Source: JAKVAV01 sp047632755
Lineage (GTDB): Bacteria; Bacteroidota; Bacteroidia; Flavobacteriales_D; Cryomorphaceae
NCBI GenBank assembly: GCA_047632755.1
Contig: JBLIDT010000026.1
Coordinates: 1-41,449 of the forward strand
DNA length: 41,449 nucleotides
Direction of reading: 5' to 3'
This document shows positions 24,819-32,444 of the stretch, in pieces. The notes beneath the pieces are model-generated. The model was not told where the DNA came from and did no database searches. It was given only the letters and a program-made list of their open reading frames with translations. The position numbers and the translations under genes were made by a program. Within the stretch, counting starts at the first letter, position 1. Each line of letters opens with the position of its first letter.

Positions 24819-25384
24819 TAAGAACAGTTGTATTTGCACTTTTCTGTGCAGGAGTATTTGTATCGTGTTCAACAGAAGATAACGGATCAAAAGAGCGGGC
24901 GAAAAGCAATGCCGAACAAAAAGTGATATTGGTCGCCCATATTGATAGCCTCGAGACTGTGATGGAGGAGAAGAACCTCCTGCCAGGCGATATGATTATG
25001 GGCGAGCTGCTAAAAGACTACTTGGAGTTTACTGCAAAGTATCCTGGTGACCAGGAGATGACTCCAGTATACCTTTACAAAGCTGCTGCGCTTTCAAGAG
25101 CCGTGAATCTGCCTGTAAAGGCCATTAAACTATACGATGAAATTCTCACCAAATATCCGAACTGGAAGAAAGCACCTGAGGTAGCTTTCTTGCAGGCCTT
25201 TACTTACGACGAGGACCTCAACGAACCTGAATTGGCAAAAGAGTCTTATGAAGTGGTAATCGAAAAGTACCCTGGCGACCTGTGGGCTGTTCAGGCGGAA
25301 CAACGATTGGTTACAATCTCAATGAGTGACGAAGAGCTTCTTGAGTTTTTAATAGAGAAACAATTAGAGGCTTCGCAAAACTAA
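24815..25384 (+). CDS. TPR-like lipoprotein
   Basis: A 189-residue lipoprotein: signal peptide MIRTVVFALFCAGVFVSCS with the lipid-modified Cys at 18, then helical repeats of TPR type (VYLYKAAALSRAVNLPVKAI, APEVAFLQAFTYDEDLNEPE, AKESYEVVIEKYPGDLWAVQ) of the kind seen in YbgF/BamD-like envelope proteins. It may scaffold envelope assembly, but its partner is unknown. It overlaps def by four bases. Its stop shares CTAA (25381-25384) with the convergent gene. Confidence 0.82.
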   Translation: MIRTVVFALFCAGVFVSCSTEDNGSKERAKSNAEQKVILVAHIDSLETVMEEKNLLPGDMIMGELLKDYLEFTAKYPGDQEMTPVYLYKAAALSRAVNLPVKAIKLYDEILTKYPNWKKAPEVAFLQAFTYDEDLNEPELAKESYEVVIEKYPGDLWAVQAEQRLVTISMSDEELLEFLIEKQLEASQN

Positions 25385-25791
25385 TCCTCACAGCCGTCTA
25401 CTTTCTCAACTTCTATTTCATCCAACGTAAAGTTGAAACTACTATTGGTCAATTGATCCGAAGTGAAGTTTTCAGGAACGAAGTAGATACCGTTTAGTTT
25501 TCCCACTCTGGACTTCAATCCGGGTATGCACTCACCTTCGATTCGGCCTGACTCTCTCAGCATGCCCTCGTAGTATAGGTTCATGTCCATTGCCAAAGTC
25601 ACCGCCTTGTCCTCGGTGTTTTCTACTTTGAGCAAGAGTGCATCTTTCTTTACTCCATCCGCATCTTTTGCTTGTCCCCATTTGGTAGAAATCTCCAATC
25701 CGTTTACTTTTTGGTATTGCGAGTATCCTTTCTGGGCTTGTATGGCTCCACATAGAAAAACGGCGATAAGTAAACCAATGCAATTCTTCAT
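25381..25791 (-). CDS. secreted protein of unknown function
   Basis: A 136-residue exported protein with signal peptide MKNCIGLLIAVFLCGAIQAQ. The mature part looks like a single beta-sandwich (LEISTKWGQAKDADG, LLLKVENTEDKAVTLAMDMN), with two late Cys residues (ECIPG and VDGCED) that may form a disulfide. I do not recognise a family. A -7-like sequence, CAACTTTG on minus, lies upstream at 25808-25815 with one mismatch. Confidence 0.65.
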   Translation of the reverse strand: MKNCIGLLIAVFLCGAIQAQKGYSQYQKVNGLEISTKWGQAKDADGVKKDALLLKVENTEDKAVTLAMDMNLYYEGMLRESGRIEGECIPGLKSRVGKLNGIYFVPENFTSDQLTNSSFNFTLDEIEVEKVDGCED

Positions 25792-25882
25792 ATTTCTTTC
25801 TTTTGCACAAAGTTGATAAAAAAAATCATCACTGATTTGAACCCATCTCCACCTTAAGTGTACCGAAGGGAAATCAACAGCA

Positions 25883-26704
25883 ATGAATTTGGTTTCCTCA
25901 ATAAGTCAAGAGCGCAACGATCCCAGGTATCTTCAACTATTCCTACTCGGATCTTTTCTGACCTACGGGCTTTTGTTTCTTCAATGGTCGGCGAGACTCG
26001 ATGTTTTCGCCGCAGCCTTTGCTTCATCCATAGCCACTCAGGTCGTTTGGGCCAAATGGAAAGGGCAGCCGCTTAGTTCCGTGAAGAGCGCTTTGATCAG
26101 CGCGTTGGGACTCTGCTTGCTTCTGCGCGTAGATTCCGTTTGGGTGATGGCGCTGGCGGGAGTCGCTACCATCTCTTCAAAATTCATCATCCGATACAAG
26201 GGCAAGCATGTGTTTAATCCCACCAATTTTGGGATTATACTCGCCATTTTGACGGGGCACGCTTGGATTTCACCTGGGCAATGGGGCCACGGCGAAACGG
26301 GCATACTGCTTATCCTATTGGGGGCCACGGGCATCCTGCTTCGAGTAAAGCGTTGGGATCTCTCTTTGACTTTTCTCTTGGTGCTGTTTGGTTTGGAGTC
26401 GTTGAGACTTATCGCTTATCTCGCTTGGGATTGGCCCGTGGTTTTTCACCGCTTCAATAGCGGCACCATTCTGCTCTTCGCCTTTTTTATGATTACCGAC
26501 CCGAAAACAACTCCCAACAGCCGAAAGGGGAGAATCCTCTGGGCTGGAATGATTGCTTTACTCAGCTTTCTTCTTGGTCAGTTTTTCTACCTGTACCAAG
26601 CCCCGCTTATTGCATTATTCATCATTTCATTCACCACTCCACTCATCGACAAGGTATTTAGAGCCGAGCGATTTAAGTGGATACCTAAAACCCAAAACAT
26701 ATGA
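25883..26704 (+). CDS. RnfD/NqrB-family membrane protein, stand-alone
   Basis: A 273-residue integral membrane protein with about nine or ten helices. Family stretches are visible: KHVFNPTNFGIILAILTGHA near 112 and FNSGTILLFAFFMITDPKTT near 191, the latter like the NSGTxxxFAFFMxTDP motif of RnfD/NqrB relatives. I do not see the S/T-GAT flavin-attachment motif of true RnfD and NqrB, and no other rnf or nqr gene is adjacent. Its stop overlaps the DUF2330 start (ATGA, 26701-26704), so the pair is probably a functional unit of unknown redox or ion role. Confidence 0.78.
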   Translation: MNLVSSISQERNDPRYLQLFLLGSFLTYGLLFLQWSARLDVFAAAFASSIATQVVWAKWKGQPLSSVKSALISALGLCLLLRVDSVWVMALAGVATISSKFIIRYKGKHVFNPTNFGIILAILTGHAWISPGQWGHGETGILLILLGATGILLRVKRWDLSLTFLLVLFGLESLRLIAYLAWDWPVVFHRFNSGTILLFAFFMITDPKTTPNSRKGRILWAGMIALLSFLLGQFFYLYQAPLIALFIISFTTPLIDKVFRAERFKWIPKTQNI

Positions 26705-28158
26705 AAAGGAGAATCACCGCCATCTTTATGGCCATGCTGATTATCAGCACCGATGTGTCGGCTTTCTGCGGATTTTACGTCGCAAAGGCATCGACCGATT
26801 TATTCAACGAAAAATCAGAAGTCATTCTGGTAAGAGATGGCGATCGCACCGTCATCACCATGAGCAATGATTTTAAAGGAGACGTCAAAGACTTTGCGAT
26901 GGTCGTGCCCGTGCCGGTCGTTCTCAGAGAAGACCAGATCAAGGTCGTGGAAAGAGAAATATTTGACCGACTCGATGCCTATTCCGCACCGCGACTGGTG
27001 GAATACCACGACGCCAATCCGTGTCAGCCGGTGGTCGCTTACCGCAATGAAATGTCTATGAAGAGCATGGCGGTTCCTGACATGGTGATGGAAGAGGAGA
27101 TGGACGACGATGCATCGGATTACGGTGTGACCATCGAGGCAGAATACACCATTGGGGAATACGACATCCTTTTGCTTAGTGCCGAGGAATCTGATGGGCT
27201 AGAGACTTGGCTTACCAAAAATGGATACCAAATTCCTGTCAAGGCAGCTGATGTATTGGAGCCTTATATTCTGAGCGACACGAAATTCTTTGTGGTAAAG
27301 GTCAATTTGGATAAGCAGCAGCGTAAAGGATTCGATTACTTGCGCCCCATTCAAATCAGTTTTGAGAGCGACCGATTCATGCTTCCCATTCGATTGGGAA
27401 TGGCGAATGCCAATGGTCCTCAAGATTTGATCGTTTATGCTTTTACCAGAACGGGCAGAGTTGAGGCCGTCAATTACCGAACGGTGAAAATTCCTACTGC
27501 AAATAAAATTCCTTTGTTTGTGAATCGATACTTTGGCGAGTTTTACCAAGACCTCTTTCATCGATCGTATCACAAAGAGGGAAGAAGTGCGGTATTTTTA
27601 GAATACGCTTGGAACGTAAGCCCGATGCAAGGAATGAAGTGCGACCCTTGTGTATCTCCACCACCGGTATTCGGCGATTTTGCTACAGCAGGCGTAAACT
27701 GGGTGACAGGTATGAATTACGAGAGTCAAGTGTTTTTTACTCGCCTCCACGTGCGCTACACCGAGGATCGCTTTCCGCAAGACTTGCAGTTTCAGGTTAC
27801 TCCGAATGCAGAACATTTTCAAGCACGATACATTATCACGCATCCTGCCAAAGGCGATCTCAATTGCTCAGAGGGAGATAGATATGTTCGCAATTTGGAA
27901 AGCCGAAGAAGTCTTGAAGTGAAGGAATTGGCTGCCCTTGCGGGATGGACCAATCCCAATTACACCGATTATGTTACTGAGTATTCAAAGCAATTTAAGC
28001 CAGACAAATATGCTCCTCAAAGAAATTCATTTCTGCCCTCGTCGATTTTACCTGGTGCAGACGGTAATGAAAAATCATGGGCTAAATGGCTATTTCCTCT
28101 CGTGGTATTGGCAGGAGTTTTATTGCTCCGTCCTAAGCGAAAAAGAAAAAGGAATTGA
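26701..28158 (+). CDS. DUF2330 protein, membrane-anchored
   Basis: A 485-residue protein with signal peptide (MKRRITAIFMAMLIISTDVSA) followed by the DUF2330 hallmark FCGFYVAKA. The large exported part contains conserved Cys pairs (DANPCQPV, MKCDPCVSPPP, LNCSEGDRY). It ends with one membrane helix (WLFPLVVLAGVLLLRP) and a very basic tail, so the bulk sits outside the inner membrane. The function of DUF2330 is unknown. The four-base overlap with the RnfD-like gene strongly implies co-translation. A terminator follows at 28187. Confidence 0.85.
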   Translation: MKRRITAIFMAMLIISTDVSAFCGFYVAKASTDLFNEKSEVILVRDGDRTVITMSNDFKGDVKDFAMVVPVPVVLREDQIKVVEREIFDRLDAYSAPRLVEYHDANPCQPVVAYRNEMSMKSMAVPDMVMEEEMDDDASDYGVTIEAEYTIGEYDILLLSAEESDGLETWLTKNGYQIPVKAADVLEPYILSDTKFFVVKVNLDKQQRKGFDYLRPIQISFESDRFMLPIRLGMANANGPQDLIVYAFTRTGRVEAVNYRTVKIPTANKIPLFVNRYFGEFYQDLFHRSYHKEGRSAVFLEYAWNVSPMQGMKCDPCVSPPPVFGDFATAGVNWVTGMNYESQVFFTRLHVRYTEDRFPQDLQFQVTPNAEHFQARYIITHPAKGDLNCSEGDRYVRNLESRRSLEVKELAALAGWTNPNYTDYVTEYSKQFKPDKYAPQRNSFLPSSILPGADGNEKSWAKWLFPLVVLAGVLLLRPKRKRKRN

Positions 28159-28186
28159 AGCAACTTTAAAGCATCTTTCAGCGTCT

Positions 28187-28220
28187 AAAAGGGTGAGCGA
28201 CCAATCGTGCACCCTTTTTT
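28187..28220 (+). terminator. rho-independent terminator
   Basis: AAAAGGGTG (28187-28195) pairs with CACCCTTTT (28210-28218); an inner CGA/TCG stem (28198-28200, 28205-28207) extends it. Six T end it (28215-28220). It closes the RnfD-like/DUF2330 operon. Confidence 0.8.
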
Positions 28221-28308
28221 CCATTCAGACCGCCTTATAGTTGATGAAATTTCTCTGAGTATAATCACCGAGTTTTCAGTGAATTAGTTATATTACAAGC
28301 TATGCGTT

Positions 28309-28701
28309 ATGGTCACAAAAAAAATATTTCTTTTCGTCTTTTTATTCATGTGCACTGCAGCAATCATGAATGCTCAGAAATCATCAGGCGATGACGCGTT
28401 GCCCCATAGTCCGCTAGATGTTTTTATCCCCAATGCTTTTACTCCTGATGGAAATGGGTTGAATGACTCGTTTGGGGTGGTCGTAAATGGACCTGAAATA
28501 GACTTATACGAGTTTATGGTTTTGGATAGAAACGGAAACGAAGTATTCTTCACAACCAATCCCGATGAAAATTGGGACGGGACGATTAAGGAAAGCTCTT
28601 ACACCTCTAGTACTTCGATGTTCATATACATCTTGAAGATAAAATCGGTAGAAGACAATGGGCCTATGACTCTTAGAGGTCACGTTGTGTTAATCCGCTA
28701 G
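28309..28701 (+). CDS. stand-alone T9SS type B (gliding motility-associated, CHU_C) sorting domain protein
   Basis: A 130-residue protein: signal peptide MVTKKIFLFVFLFMCTAAIMNAQ, a linker of about 15 residues, and then almost only a CHU_C/type B sorting domain: VFIPNAFTPDGNGLNDSFGV, FMVLDRNGNEVFFTTNPDENW, WDGTIKE, and the end MTLRGHVVLIR. In normal type IX secretion substrates this domain follows a large passenger; here there is none. It may be a truncated substrate, a decoy, or a minimal secreted protein. Its stop shares CTAG (28698-28701) with the convergent gene. Confidence in the domain is high, in the role low. Confidence 0.85.
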   Translation: MVTKKIFLFVFLFMCTAAIMNAQKSSGDDALPHSPLDVFIPNAFTPDGNGLNDSFGVVVNGPEIDLYEFMVLDRNGNEVFFTTNPDENWDGTIKESSYTSSTSMFIYILKIKSVEDNGPMTLRGHVVLIR

Positions 28702-29372
28702 GCAAACACAGGTTTTCTCGTTTCTGTCGCTTTTTGGATCTTCAAGAGAAGATCAACCGATGATTTCCCACTCAGTCTGATCAAGCCAACTCTTCTGGCA
28801 GCAGCCATGCAGGCTTCTTTCAAGAAGTTATCGCGGCAGCCTATATTGATCATCGCTTTGTACATGGCCTTTCTTACATGGCGTGGCTCGTCTTTTATGC
28901 AACCTGAAATAGCGTTGATGTGGTCAATGAAAAAATCTTCGCCTAATGTATTTTTTTGCTTCGCTACGGAAGCTAGTGTGGAATAGGCATAACAACGCTT
29001 ATCGTCTTCTTTGCTTTTCTTCCAAACGTCGATAAAGTGCACGGCATGACTGGATTTAGCCACAACATTTTCACAAAACTTATCTGAAAAAGGTGACGGG
29101 TAGACTTGTTCAATCCTATCTGACATCTCATCTAAGGTATAGCTCTTAGGCTCGTCGATGTATGTTCCTAGTACTTTAAGGTCGTGATTGACCCCTGCAT
29201 AGAGTTCATCAGCAAGGACAGGATCAGTTTCGAGACGTTTTGCTACTTTTTGAACGGTCGAGATATTTAATCCGAAGGTGTCATCGCCATTCGTGATCTT
29301 TTGGGACCAACCGTTCTTTATGTCAGTAGTAGGGATAGTCTTTAGTTCTGCGGTAAGTATATCTAAAGTCAT
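28698..29372 (-). CDS. AlkD-like DNA alkylation repair family protein (HEAT repeats)
   Basis: A 224-residue all-helical protein of the AlkD/HEAT-like superfamily: SQKITNGDDTFGLNISTVQK and LADELYAGVNHDLKVLGTYI near 40-75 (typical HEAT start), then HFIDVWKKSKEDDKRCYAYS and DEPRHVRKAMYKAMINIGCR near 180. AlkD is a DNA glycosylase for bulky alkylated bases. The key tryptophan and aspartate of AlkD cannot be confirmed by eye, so the enzymatic role is uncertain. The ATG at 29372 is used; the 16 extra residues from 29420 fall before the likely promoter of the gene. Confidence 0.72.
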   Translation of the reverse strand: MTLDILTAELKTIPTTDIKNGWSQKITNGDDTFGLNISTVQKVAKRLETDPVLADELYAGVNHDLKVLGTYIDEPKSYTLDEMSDRIEQVYPSPFSDKFCENVVAKSSHAVHFIDVWKKSKEDDKRCYAYSTLASVAKQKNTLGEDFFIDHINAISGCIKDEPRHVRKAMYKAMINIGCRDNFLKEACMAAARRVGLIRLSGKSSVDLLLKIQKATETRKPVFA

Positions 29373-29461
29373 ATGGTCAAATAATGGAGGTTGAGTATCG
29401 AAGGTAGGTGAATATTGCAAGGAATAAAAACAGTTCAGCTGGAAAATTCAGCGTACTGCTG

Positions 29462-29490
29462 TTGAAAAATGACTGAGCAGTGTATTTTTG
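29462..29490 (+). promoter_or_regulatory. Bacteroidota-type promoter of the DUF2461 gene
   Basis: TTG at 29462-29464 and TATTTTTG at 29483-29490 (exact TAnnTTTG) are 18 bases apart. The ATG at 29529 follows 38 bases later. The upstream ATG at 29469 would lie inside this promoter, which decides the start. Confidence 0.6.
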
Positions 29491-29528
29491 AAATCAAACA
29501 ATTTCGTAACAACCAGACTTGTAAGAGC

Positions 29529-30197
29529 ATGATCCATTTCTCCCAAGATTTCAACCAATTCTTTAAAGAACTAGCGGCTAACAACCACAAAGATTGGTTT
29601 GACGTCAACCGAGATCGCTACCACAAAACCATCAAAGAACCCTTTGAAGTATTCGTTTCGGACTTGGTAGATGAGTTGAAAAAAGATGACCCCAGGCTTA
29701 ATATCAATCCGAAATCAGCCATTTTTCGAATCAATCGAGACATACGTTTCAGTAAGGATAAATCTCCTTATAAGCTGAATCGATCGGCTGCCATTGCGCC
29801 AAACGGTAAGAAGAGTATCGCCCAAGGTGGGATCTACATAGAAATAGGTCCGGGAAGGATGATGGTGGGAGGTGGAGCATTTCACCCCGATAAAGAAGAG
29901 CTGCAAAGCATCAGGGAAGCAATAGCTGATAACCCTAAGAGGTTCAGAAAGGCGATTGAAGATGAGAAGTTTTTGAAGTTCTATGAAGAAATTTATGGAG
30001 ACGAGAATAAGCGCTTGCCGAGCAAAGAGCTCATGGAAGCTGCCAAAAAAGAACCGCTCATTTTTAAGAAGAATATGTATTATTTCTGTGAATCTTTTCC
30101 TGAAATGGTTACTTCAGATAACCTTATTCAAACTATTGTAGAGCAGTACAATGCAGCTAATCTAATAAGGGGGTTCATCTCAAAAGCCGTGGGCTAA
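29529..30197 (+). CDS. DUF2461 family protein
   Basis: A 222-residue cytosolic protein of the DUF2461/TIGR02453 family, start chosen from the promoter at 29462-29490. Family stretches are clear: FFKELAANNHKDWFDVNRDR near the N-terminus, IFRINRDIRFSKDKSPYK near 70 and GGIYIEIGPGRMMVGGGAFH near 100. The family has no proven function; relatives sit in many unrelated contexts. It is divergent from the AlkD-like gene and ends in the bases CTAA (30194-30197) shared with paaY. Confidence 0.88.
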   Translation: MIHFSQDFNQFFKELAANNHKDWFDVNRDRYHKTIKEPFEVFVSDLVDELKKDDPRLNINPKSAIFRINRDIRFSKDKSPYKLNRSAAIAPNGKKSIAQGGIYIEIGPGRMMVGGGAFHPDKEELQSIREAIADNPKRFRKAIEDEKFLKFYEEIYGDENKRLPSKELMEAAKKEPLIFKKNMYYFCESFPEMVTSDNLIQTIVEQYNAANLIRGFISKAVG

Positions 30198-30799
30198 TCT
30201 TCACTTTTTATTTTATTCCAAGTGTCGATGAGATTATCCTGATTGGGACGATTTTCTTCCTCTTCGGCTAAAGCTGGGGTATCCTTAAGCGATTGGCGAC
30301 ATTCTTCTGGTAGAGATTGATACAGAGCGGTTCCCTTTGTTTTCCAAGCTATCATTTCATCAGACACTTGTTTGATTACTTTCCCAGGATTCCCAACCAC
30401 TAGGCTCCTCGCGGGAATATCTTGTCCTGCTGCGACAAAGCTCAAGGCCCCGACAATCGATTCCTTGCCAATCTTAACATCATCCATAATAACGGCATTC
30501 ATGCCAATGAGACAATTCTCCCCTAGATGCGCACCGTGAATTACAGCTCCGTGACCTACATGGGCTGAAGACTCCAGAACGACCGTTTTTCCTGGGAACA
30601 TATGGATGGTACAATTCTCCTGAACGTTGCAGCCATCTCCAATTTCTATTCGGCCCCAGTCTCCGCGTATGGCGGCTCCAGGTCCGATGTAGACATCTTT
30701 TCCGATAGTCACATTTCCTGTCACCGTTGCATTCGGATGAATAAATGCTGTTGGGTGCACAACAGGAGTGAAGCCCTTGAAGGAAAAGATATTACTCAT
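30194..30799 (-). CDS. paaY: PaaY-type hexapeptide thioesterase
   Basis: A 201-residue left-handed beta-helix protein of the gamma-carbonic-anhydrase-like family. Repeats of hexapeptide type run from about 15 to 150 (HPTAFIHPNATVTGNVTIG, VYIGPGAAIRGDWGRIEIG, VGHGAVIHGAHLG, GMNAVIMDDVKIG). The His set of this fold is present (HMFPG, HVGHG, IHGAH), consistent with a metal. It matches PaaY of the phenylacetate operon, which hydrolyses a toxic CoA by-product. It is the last gene of the paa operon, three bases after paaJ. Confidence 0.82.
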   Translation of the reverse strand: MSNIFSFKGFTPVVHPTAFIHPNATVTGNVTIGKDVYIGPGAAIRGDWGRIEIGDGCNVQENCTIHMFPGKTVVLESSAHVGHGAVIHGAHLGENCLIGMNAVIMDDVKIGKESIVGALSFVAAGQDIPARSLVVGNPGKVIKQVSDEMIAWKTKGTALYQSLPEECRQSLKDTPALAEEEENRPNQDNLIDTWNKIKSED

Positions 30800-30802
30800 A
30801 AA

Positions 30803-32017
30803 TTAAACGTTTGGGTTTTCCAGAATCACAGCATAGCCTTGACCTACACCAATACACATGGTGCAGAGGGCGTAGCGCTTGTTCTGAAGGTTGAGTTCTA
30901 GAGCCGCAGAATAAGTGATCCTGTTTCCAGACATGCCTAGCGGGTGTCCCAGCGCTATAGCTCCGCCGTTTGGATTTATGCGTGGATCATTGTCCTCAAG
31001 TCCAAGCGAACGAGTGACTGCTAAACTCTGTGCAGAGAAGGCCTCATTGATCTCAATAACGTCCATGTCATCTAGGCTAAGTCCCGCTCTTTTAAGCGCC
31101 TTTCTGGTGGCGTCAACTGGGCCTATGCCCATAATTCGTGGCTCCACACCAGCTACTCCGCTGCACACGATGCGAGCCAGTGGCTTCAAGTTGTGTGTTT
31201 TTAGTCCTTGCTCAGAAGCGATGAGAGTGGCACAGGCTCCGTCATTTAGGCCCGAAGCATTTCCTGCAGTCACGGTGCCTCCTTCTTTGCGAAAAGCAGG
31301 TCGTAGTCCAGCTAAAACCTCTGCGGTTGTGCCTTTCCTTACAAATTCATCGTGAGCAAATCGTAGAGGATCTTTCTTCCGCTGAGGAATAAACACGGGT
31401 AGAATCTCCTTGTCAAGTCTTCCGTTTTCTTGGGCTCTTGCAGCCTTCTCGTGACTCCAAGCGGCAAAGCGATCTTGGTCTTCACGCGAAATTTTATGAA
31501 TGTCGACTAGGTTCTCGGCAGTTTGCCCCATGGCATCCGTGCCGTAAATCTCTTCCATTTTTGGGTTGATAAATCTCCATCCAAAACTGGAGTCATAGAG
31601 CTTGCTGTCCTGACCAAATGGGGTTGATGCTTTAGACATTACCCAGGGGCCGCGCGTCATGTGTTCCATTCCTGCCGAAATAAACACGTCACCTTCATTT
31701 GCTTTGATGGCTCTGTAAGCATGAACGATTGCGCTCATTCCCGAAGCGCAAAGTCTGTTTACTGTTTCACCGGGAACGGTGAAGGGGAGGCCAGCCAAAA
31801 GGAGCGCCATTCTAGCGATGTTCCGATTGTCTTCACCTGCCTGATTGGCGCAACCCATAATCACGTCATCGATCGCCGCCCAATCCATATCAGGATGGCG
31901 ATCCATGAGCCCCTTGAGAGGATATGCTGCGAGATCATCAGCCCTCATAGTGCTCAATGCACCTCTGAATCGGCCTATTGGCGTTCTGATTCCATCTACG
32001 ATGTATGCTTCTTTCAT
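30803..32017 (-). CDS. paaJ: 3-oxoadipyl-CoA/3-oxo-5,6-dehydrosuberyl-CoA thiolase
   Basis: A 404-residue thiolase of the PcaF/PaaJ type: NRLCASGMSAI (nucleophile Cys90), GGAIALGHPLGMSG (His) and CTMCIGVGQG (second Cys) are all intact. It cleaves 3-oxoadipyl-CoA to succinyl-CoA and acetyl-CoA, the last step of the pathway. The ATG at 32017 is chosen; an ATG 42 bases upstream would overlap paaI. Only one base separates the paaI stop from this start. E. coli PaaJ is the closest named model. Confidence 0.9.
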   Translation of the reverse strand: MKEAYIVDGIRTPIGRFRGALSTMRADDLAAYPLKGLMDRHPDMDWAAIDDVIMGCANQAGEDNRNIARMALLLAGLPFTVPGETVNRLCASGMSAIVHAYRAIKANEGDVFISAGMEHMTRGPWVMSKASTPFGQDSKLYDSSFGWRFINPKMEEIYGTDAMGQTAENLVDIHKISREDQDRFAAWSHEKAARAQENGRLDKEILPVFIPQRKKDPLRFAHDEFVRKGTTAEVLAGLRPAFRKEGGTVTAGNASGLNDGACATLIASEQGLKTHNLKPLARIVCSGVAGVEPRIMGIGPVDATRKALKRAGLSLDDMDVIEINEAFSAQSLAVTRSLGLEDNDPRINPNGGAIALGHPLGMSGNRITYSAALELNLQNKRYALCTMCIGVGQGYAVILENPNV

Positions 32018-32018
32018 A

Positions 32019-32444
32019 TTAGATTTCCCAGTCTTTTGAAGTTCTATAAACGCTACCAAAAAAGGATGCTACAACATCTTCATCTTGATTGGTAATGCTA
32101 ATTTGATAATGTGCTACTTTTTCGCCGAGGTTGGTTTCGCGCGCTTCAGCCGTTAGTATGTCTGCCAATTGCACTTGCCGAAAGTGAGCTATGGATGTTC
32201 CCGTTGATACAGCCATTTTTCCATGGCCATTGCTGGCAAAGGCCAATGCGCTATCGGCAAGGCTGTAGGTTACACCACCGTGAGCAATGCCAAACCCGTT
32301 CAGCATTTCGTCCTTCACCTTCATTTTGAGCTTGGCGTAGCCTTTATCCACCACTATTACCTCAATGCCCAGCCATCGGCTGAAAGCATCTTTTTTCATC
32401 ATCTCCTCCACAATCCTCCAAGATGACGGCTTTTTATCGGGCAT
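32019..32444 (-). CDS. paaI: PaaI-type hydroxyphenylacetyl-CoA thioesterase
   Basis: A 141-residue hotdog-fold thioesterase. The active-site stretch NGFGIAHGGVTYSLADSALA (about 50-70) contains the catalytic Asp in the ADSA part. PaaI hydrolyses ring-hydroxylated phenylacetyl-CoA shunt products and so recovers CoA. The ATG at 32444 overlaps the paaH stop by one base (TAATG), a coupling arrangement. Confidence 0.88.
   Translation of the reverse strand: MPDKKPSSWRIVEEMMKKDAFSRWLGIEVIVVDKGYAKLKMKVKDEMLNGFGIAHGGVTYSLADSALAFASNGHGKMAVSTGTSIAHFRQVQLADILTAEARETNLGEKVAHYQISITNQDEDVVASFFGSVYRTSKDWEI

Noticed and set aside
31661..32095. Plus-strand frame of 144 codons across paaJ and paaI
   Set aside because: Antisense to two well-supported enzymes; no family signal.
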